Source: Candidatus Poseidoniaceae archaeon
Lineage (GTDB): Archaea > Thermoplasmatota > Poseidoniia > Poseidoniales > Poseidoniaceae
Reading direction: 5' to 3'
Assembly (NCBI GenBank): GCA_029250385.1
Contig: JAQXFJ010000185.1
Span: 1 to 9,252 of the forward strand
Length of the DNA: 9,252 nucleotides
The notes below the pieces were generated by a model. It was not told the origin of the DNA, searched no databases, and saw only the letters and a program-made list of their open reading frames with translations. Shown piece by piece: positions 5,961 through 9,252 of this stretch. Numbering within the stretch: position 1 is the stretch's first letter; each line of letters begins with the position of its first letter. Both the position numbers and the translations under genes were made by a program.

Positions 5961-6782
5961 TTATTGACCTGGATGTATTCTTGCTTTAGTGCCGTATCGT
6001 ACAATTCCTTCTTGACCGTACAACATTCTTACTACGAATTCTACACTGTCACCAATTTTTGGCTCCATGTCCTCATCATCAACCATCAAGAACACGCCCT
6101 TCGGTCCTTCATCAAATTCAACCATCACGGTGCTTAATCCTCCAAGGATAGGTGCCCGAATGGCAAACTCTGAAGGTGCGCCAGCAGCACTCAACTTGGT
6201 CCAGGTCAACACATTCGCCTTTGGGGATAGGTTAGTACTTTCTTTTGACAAAGTGACTCCATCACTATTCATTTGCCTTGGCGGCCATATTATCTTGTCA
6301 TCATTTTGTGCAATTAGAGACAATCTTGATGACAAGCTTTCATCATATTGTTGCTTGGATACATATGCTCCCTGGGATATATTGCGAATATCTAATTCTG
6401 CTTTCCAGGCAATTTGCATTGATTGATATAAATTTACATCCATTAATTTGGAAGGAATCTCTACTTGCTCAATTGTTGAGTGATTCGTACTTGACAGATA
6501 TACTGAAGCATCATCTCCACACCCTAGAATACTGCCATTTTTGAGTAATTCGATATTGGTCGCAATCTGTAGTACTTCAAAATTGATTTTTTCATCAACA
6601 CTGTCGATGGTAAATTCTACTTCCTGGCTTAATAGGTGTTTAATTAGGGAAATTGCCATAGTTGTATAATCACTGTCATGTCCAAAAACGCGGTCATCAT
6701 CAACTATGTAAGGAGAATATATGGTGAAACAATTTGACTCAGATGAAATCAAATAACCGTGGAAATTTACTAACTCACTCAT
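5961..6782 (-). CDS. DUF35 OB-fold acyl-CoA-associated protein lacking zinc-ribbon cysteines, with N-terminal extension, 273 aa
   Basis: The C-terminal third (about 164-270) matches the DUF35 scaffold that bridges thiolase and HMG-CoA synthase in archaea: WPPRQ (166-170), then LTWTKLSAAGAPSEFAIRAP (192-211), VMVEFDEGPKGVFLMVDD (219-236), IGDSVEFVVR (243-252) and GIVRYGTKARI (259-269). In the family the PPR follows a CxxC and precedes a second CxxC; here both pairs are gone, and the whole protein has only Cys18 and Cys88. About 110-120 residues precede the usual start and are not recognised. The chosen ATG (6782) has GGGAG about 8 nt upstream and overlaps the thiolase stop as ATGAGTGA, a translational-coupling layout; an in-frame ATG at 6797 is possible but less well placed. 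Its partner is almost certainly the overlapping thiolase. The DUF35 call is good; role of the N-terminal part is unknown. Confidence 0.8.
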   Translation of the reverse strand: MSELVNFHGYLISSESNCFTIYSPYIVDDDRVFGHDSDYTTMAISLIKHLLSQEVEFTIDSVDEKINFEVLQIATNIELLKNGSILGCGDDASVYLSSTNHSTIEQVEIPSKLMDVNLYQSMQIAWKAELDIRNISQGAYVSKQQYDESLSSRLSLIAQNDDKIIWPPRQMNSDGVTLSKESTNLSPKANVLTWTKLSAAGAPSEFAIRAPILGGLSTVMVEFDEGPKGVFLMVDDEDMEPKIGDSVEFVVRMLYGQEGIVRYGTKARIHPGQ

Positions 6783-7950
6783 TTCGATTTCTCCCATATA
6801 CGTGAACTGCACAGGTGGCACCTGAACCGCCAACATTGTGCGATAATGCGTTTTCAGCATCTCTTACTTGTCGTGATTGCTCGACTTCGCCTCTTAACTG
6901 CTTGAAAATTTCAACAGTTTGTCCTGTTCCAGTAGCCCCAAGAGGATGGCCTTTTGATTTCAATCCGCCACTAGGATTAATGCATACATCGCCTTCATTT
7001 CTTCTTCCAGCACCGTCTCTAGCGAATTTCCCACCATTACCACGTTTGGTAAAACCAAGGTCTTCGGTTGCTAATAATTCAGCTATTGTAAAGCAATCAT
7101 GCACTTCGGCTAAATCGATATTATGTGCTTCAATACCAGCCATTTTGTAGGCTTTCTTTGCAGCATTTTGAGTAGCTATTAGTTGTGTTATTGATGGTCT
7201 GTCATGTAGTGCAAGATAATCTGAAGCAGCAGCCGAGCCGTTAATCCAAACTGGGTCATCAGTAAATTGTTTCACTACATGGTCAGCCGCTAAGATCACA
7301 CATGATGCACCATCAGAGGTAGGACAACAATCGTACAGTGTTAGGGGGTCAGCAACCATAAAGCCGTTCTTGGCTTTGTCAAAACTAACATCTTTTCTTA
7401 TGTGAGCCATTTCATTATCTAAGCCATGCCAATGGTTTTTGACACTGATATTTACTAAATCGTCATGAGTTGATTCAAATTCATGGAAATACCTTCTGGC
7501 CATTAAGGCATAGGTCCCAGGAAAAGTTAGACCTGCCAACCTTTCCCATTCGGTGTCTCCAGAAACTCCTAACCAGAATCGTTTTCTTTCAGGTGTTAAA
7601 TCGTTCATTTTTTCAATACCACCCGCAATCACAACATCTGCTTGACCACTTTTTATTGCCATCCAAGCATCTCTAAGGGCGAAACCAGAGGATGCACAAG
7701 CATTCTCTACACGCCTGACTGGTATACCTTTCATGCCTGAATGTTCTGTTAACAACGCCGCAGTATTGCCTAACTGTCCACCGCCAAAGGCTACACTCCC
7801 GATATATGCTTCATCAATTTGTTTCGGTTGAAAGTCCTTGTCGACGCTTTGGAATGCATTGTAAGCAGCCTCTGCCCACATTCCTTTCATGCCTGATTGA
7901 TGATTACCATATTTTGTTTGTCCTGCACCGACAATGGCAACATCAACCAT
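6775..7950 (-). CDS. Archaeal-type thiolase (acetyl-CoA C-acyltransferase, SCP2-thiolase-like), 391 aa
   Basis: Thiolase-fold enzyme that condenses or cleaves acyl-CoA; in archaea this subgroup usually makes acetoacetyl-CoA for the mevalonate route to isoprenoid lipids, as a complex with DUF35 and HMG-CoA synthase. The nucleophilic Cys85 lies in VENACASSGF (81-90); the active-site histidines are His284 in EVHDCF and His335 in GGLKSKGHPLGATGTG (328-343); a second reactive Cys380 is in HNVGGSGATC (371-380). All catalytic positions are intact and the length is normal. The frame from ATG 7950 opens directly with DVAIVGAGQTKYG, the usual beginning, so the start is secure. The gene overlaps the DUF35-type gene by 8 nt, supporting a shared complex. 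No HMG-CoA synthase gene lies in the window; a role in fatty-acyl or other ketoacyl metabolism cannot be excluded. Confidence 0.92.
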   Translation of the reverse strand: MVDVAIVGAGQTKYGNHQSGMKGMWAEAAYNAFQSVDKDFQPKQIDEAYIGSVAFGGGQLGNTAALLTEHSGMKGIPVRRVENACASSGFALRDAWMAIKSGQADVVIAGGIEKMNDLTPERKRFWLGVSGDTEWERLAGLTFPGTYALMARRYFHEFESTHDDLVNISVKNHWHGLDNEMAHIRKDVSFDKAKNGFMVADPLTLYDCCPTSDGASCVILAADHVVKQFTDDPVWINGSAAASDYLALHDRPSITQLIATQNAAKKAYKMAGIEAHNIDLAEVHDCFTIAELLATEDLGFTKRGNGGKFARDGAGRRNEGDVCINPSGGLKSKGHPLGATGTGQTVEIFKQLRGEVEQSRQVRDAENALSHNVGGSGATCAVHVYGRNRNE

Positions 7951-8005
7951 GTTAACCCCAATGGGTCACAGCATTTGATTAAAGCGGTTGATTTTAGTTA
8001 TTCTC

Positions 8006-8015
8006 AATTAATATT
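8006..8015. promoter_or_regulatory. AT-rich block in the divergent thiolase / kptA gap, possible TATA region
   Basis: The 119-bp gap between the divergent starts (7951-8069) holds one A/T-only block, AATTAATATT, about 55 nt from each start codon. It is the best TATA-like sequence in the gap and could serve either direction. The rest of the gap shows no strong repeat or hairpin. Call is by composition and position only. Confidence 0.25.
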
Positions 8016-8069
8016 CAAACAGCCAAAAATTCCGTAGATACTAAGAACAACCCCCAACCGGCTATAATC

Positions 8070-8777
8070 ATGCTACGACAATGTAGAGAACGGTCCTGCT
8101 CGATTAACAATGGACACTTCAATGGTTCTAACTGCCCGATATGTAATGAAGAAGGAAAATTCATCATGAGTGATAGGGAAGCAAATTCCCTTGGAAGAAT
8201 CCTTGCACTGGTGCTTCGTCATGCTCCAGAAAAATTCGGAGTAGATATGGATATCAATGGATGGGTGAACACAAGAGAACTTTCTGAATCTATTTCAAAG
8301 CAAAGAAGACACTATCACTGGCTTAGAGGGTGGCATTTTTCGGCAATAGCAAATTCTGATGAGAAAGGCCGATATCAAGTGGAAGGCGAAATGATTAGGG
8401 CTACTTATGGCCATTCTATAGAATTAGAATTAGATCTACCTACCGATGATATCCCTGAAGCACTCTACTGGCCATGTGAAGCAGAACAAGTCAAAGCCAT
8501 TCTAGAATTGGGAATAACTGCTGGTGACAGACAACACGTCCACCTTTCCAAGACAATCAATAAGGCAATGGAAGCTGGACATGTTAGAATTGCTAGGCCC
8601 GCAATTATGGAAGTTGATACAACCAGAGCAATTGCTGATGGCAATATAATCTATCGTGCAGGAAAATCGGTTTATCTAACTACAGATATGCCTGCTGATT
8701 ACCTTTACCAAGTTGAAGCAGACGACCCAGTAATCTCTGAAATGGTTGCTAGATGGGAAGCTGAAGAAGAAGAATAA
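8070..8777 (+). CDS. kptA: RNA 2'-phosphotransferase KptA/Tpt1 with N-terminal zinc knuckle, 235 aa
   Basis: Transfers an internal 2'-phosphate from RNA to NAD+, releasing ADP-ribose 1'',2''-cyclic phosphate and nicotinamide; in eukaryotes it completes tRNA splicing, in archaea the substrate is less clear. Family motifs: LGRILALVLRHAPE (41-54) with the Arg50-His51 pair; WVNTRELSE (65-73); MIRATYGHSIELEL (108-121) with Arg110 and GHS 114-116; HVHLS (156-160); HVRIARPAIMEVD (171-183); IIYRAGKSVYLT (193-204). The Arg-His-Arg-Arg set appears complete, with Arg173 or Arg176 as the last member. Residues 1-33 add a CxxxxC...CPIC knuckle (Cys5, Cys10, Cys22, Cys25) seen in many archaeal members, which is why ATG 8070 is preferred over the inner ATG at 8166. 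The tail is acidic (EAEEEE). It ends 5 bp from the end of the opposite gene. Confidence 0.91.
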   Translation: MLRQCRERSCSINNGHFNGSNCPICNEEGKFIMSDREANSLGRILALVLRHAPEKFGVDMDINGWVNTRELSESISKQRRHYHWLRGWHFSAIANSDEKGRYQVEGEMIRATYGHSIELELDLPTDDIPEALYWPCEAEQVKAILELGITAGDRQHVHLSKTINKAMEAGHVRIARPAIMEVDTTRAIADGNIIYRAGKSVYLTTDMPADYLYQVEADDPVISEMVARWEAEEEE

Positions 8778-8782
8778 TTAGA

Positions 8783-9121
8783 TTACTTTTCGATTGCCCC
8801 ACAAGCAGGGCAGAATCCTAGGTCAGGATCTAATGCACTACCACACTTAGAGCAATTTGATAGCCCAAGAGTTAGGGCTTGAGATTTGGTTGCTGGTGGT
8901 GGCGTCTCTAAACCTTCTTTCTGACTGACCAATAATAATGGGTCTATTCCATGACTAACCAATTCTGCATACCGGTTCTTGAATATAATCGCCTCTTGTA
9001 TGGCTATTTCTAATTGCAGAATTCTATCGTATCGCTCGGTTTTATCATCAATCTCCATGGTTTCATCAAGACAAGCTTGCAAATGTCTCATGAATTCATC
9101 AAGTAGAGGTCCTTCTGCCAT
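8783..9121 (-). CDS. Small helical protein with C-terminal zinc ribbon, unknown function, 112 aa
   Basis: Not recognised as a named protein. Residues about 5-57 are rich in Leu, Ile, Glu, Asp and Arg and read as one or two long helices, possibly a coiled coil (LDEFMRHLQACLDETMEI, then YDRILQLEIAIQEAIIFK). A short linker with PPP (74-76) leads to a treble-clef-like zinc ribbon at the end: Cys90, Cys93, Cys104 and Cys107 in NCSKCG...FCPACG. Helix-plus-ribbon architecture is common in archaeal adaptors and DNA- or ribosome-associated proteins, but no specific role can be read. The ATG at 9121 has GTGAG about 8 nt upstream, and this potential ribosome site touches one arm of the inverted repeat at 9130-9160, so expression may be self- or repressor-controlled. 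Confidence 0.78.
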   Translation of the reverse strand: MAEGPLLDEFMRHLQACLDETMEIDDKTERYDRILQLEIAIQEAIIFKNRYAELVSHGIDPLLLVSQKEGLETPPPATKSQALTLGLSNCSKCGSALDPDLGFCPACGAIEK

Positions 9122-9129
9122 GTCTTATC

Positions 9130-9160
9130 TCACAAGGACCATGTTCATCAATCCTTGTGA
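9130..9160. promoter_or_regulatory. Perfect 9-bp inverted repeat just upstream of the small zinc-ribbon gene, candidate operator or 5'-leader hairpin
   Basis: Arms TCACAAGGA (9130-9138) and TCCTTGTGA (9152-9160) match perfectly around a 13-bp spacer. The repeat lies 9 nt before the zinc-ribbon gene start. A TTTAAA at 9172-9177 would place transcription start near 9150 on the minus strand, inside the repeat. This fits a repressor site over the start point, or an RNA hairpin next to the ribosome site. Confidence 0.45.
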
Positions 9161-9171
9161 CTGATAATTTC

Positions 9172-9177
9172 TTTAAA
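9172..9177 (-). promoter_or_regulatory. Putative TATA box of the small zinc-ribbon gene
   Basis: TTTAAA within an A/T-rich stretch (AATTTAAAGAAATT on the minus strand) lies about 50 nt upstream of the ATG at 9121. With the normal archaeal spacing of about 25 bp, transcription would begin within the inverted repeat and leave a leader of about 25-30 nt. It is symmetric, so it cannot by itself assign direction. Confidence 0.35.
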
Positions 9178-9184
9178 TTACTCA

Positions 9185-9252
9185 ATGATATTCAATAGTA
9201 ATTGGTTTTTAGTGGCAATACTATTGAGTGCACCCCTCATCGGATTGCTATG
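9185..9252 (+). CDS. N-terminal start of a probable membrane protein (3' end outside window)
   Basis: From ATG 9185 an open plus-strand frame runs to the window edge and begins MIFNSNWFLVAILL, continuing through SAPLIGLL. A short polar start followed by a long hydrophobic helix is typical of a first membrane segment or signal anchor. Only about 22 residues are visible, so no family can be named. There is no convincing ribosome site just upstream, so a slightly different start is possible. A 24-codon minus-strand frame ending at 9178 covers the same bases but looks less protein-like. The hairpin at 9192-9227 lies within this coding start. Confidence 0.45.
   Translation, partial: MIFNSNWFLVAILLSAPLIGLL
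9192..9227. repeat. Inverted repeat / hairpin near the right edge
   Basis: TCAATAGTA (9192-9200) pairs perfectly with TACTATTGA (9219-9227); after one bulged A the stem extends by TTG with CAA, leaving an 11-nt loop. If the plus-strand membrane gene is real, this hairpin covers about codons 3-14 of its message; otherwise it would be an intergenic signal. No T-run follows on either strand, so it is not a simple terminator. Confidence 0.5.

Noticed and set aside
6067..6426. Plus-strand frames opposite the DUF35-type gene, including one at 6278-6544
   Set aside because: The minus-strand frame is overlap-coupled to thiolase and carries the DUF35 signature; the plus-strand frames show no domain.
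6815..7150. Plus-strand frame opposite the thiolase C-terminus
   Set aside because: The thiolase active-site motifs lie here on the minus strand; the antisense frame is Pro/Cys/Ser-rich noise.
9178..9252. Minus-strand 24-codon open tail ending at TAA 9180-9178, as a possible gene end
   Set aside because: The translation looks unstructured, while the plus-strand frame over the same bases gives a typical membrane N-terminus. It cannot be fully excluded without sequence beyond the edge.
1..9252. CRISPR arrays, tRNA or rRNA genes, insertion sequences, prophage
   Set aside because: No regularly spaced repeats, no tRNA-like cloverleaf or rRNA sequence noticed, no transposase or integrase motif, and almost every base is accounted for by chromosomal-type genes.

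Overview
The window is a densely packed piece of a low-GC archaeal chromosome. Several markers point to archaea: a TrmY-type tRNA pseudouridine-54 methyltransferase, a KptA RNA 2'-phosphotransferase with an N-terminal zinc knuckle, an archaeal-type CoaBC, and a thiolase/DUF35 pair of the kind found in the archaeal mevalonate pathway. The many small or modular CxxC zinc-ribbon proteins and the low GC suggest a marine planktonic Thermoplasmatota archaeon (Marine Group II / Poseidoniales-like). That placement is an inference from protein character, not from a marker-gene tree.

Layout: (+) the tail of an EamA/DMT-type membrane transporter (3-206) is followed 8 nt later by a SurE-family phosphatase (215-1198). 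(-) coaBC (3010-1814) and trmY (1805-1185) form a two-gene unit; trmY runs tail-to-tail into surE with a 14-bp overlap. (+) a lone four-helix membrane protein with a C-terminal zinc ribbon (3109-3744) converges on (-) a run of four genes: thiolase (7950-6775), a DUF35-type OB-fold protein overlapping it by 8 nt (6782-5961), an acidic protein with a zinc ribbon at each end (5919-4903), and a MamK/MreB-like actin (4776-3751). (+) kptA (8070-8777) diverges from the thiolase and converges on (-) a 112-residue zinc-ribbon protein (9121-8783). A probable membrane-protein start (9185 onward) leaves the window on the plus strand.

How the genes relate: surE, coaBC, trmY and kptA are housekeeping functions (nucleotide/phosphate turnover, coenzyme A synthesis, tRNA modification and repair). 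The thiolase and its overlapping OB-fold partner probably act as one acyl-CoA-condensing complex, in which the scaffold protein has lost its usual zinc ligands. The most unusual part is the actin block (3109-5919): a MamK-like filament ATPase lies next to a double zinc-ribbon protein of unknown function and converges on a zinc-ribbon membrane protein. That arrangement would fit a small cytoskeletal system (filament, adaptor, membrane anchor), but only the actin assignment is well supported; the rest is hypothesis.

No rRNA, tRNA, CRISPR array, insertion sequence or phage gene was recognised. The gaps between genes are all under 130 bp. Three perfect short inverted repeats (4839-4854, 9130-9160, 9192-9227) are the clearest non-coding or structural signals.
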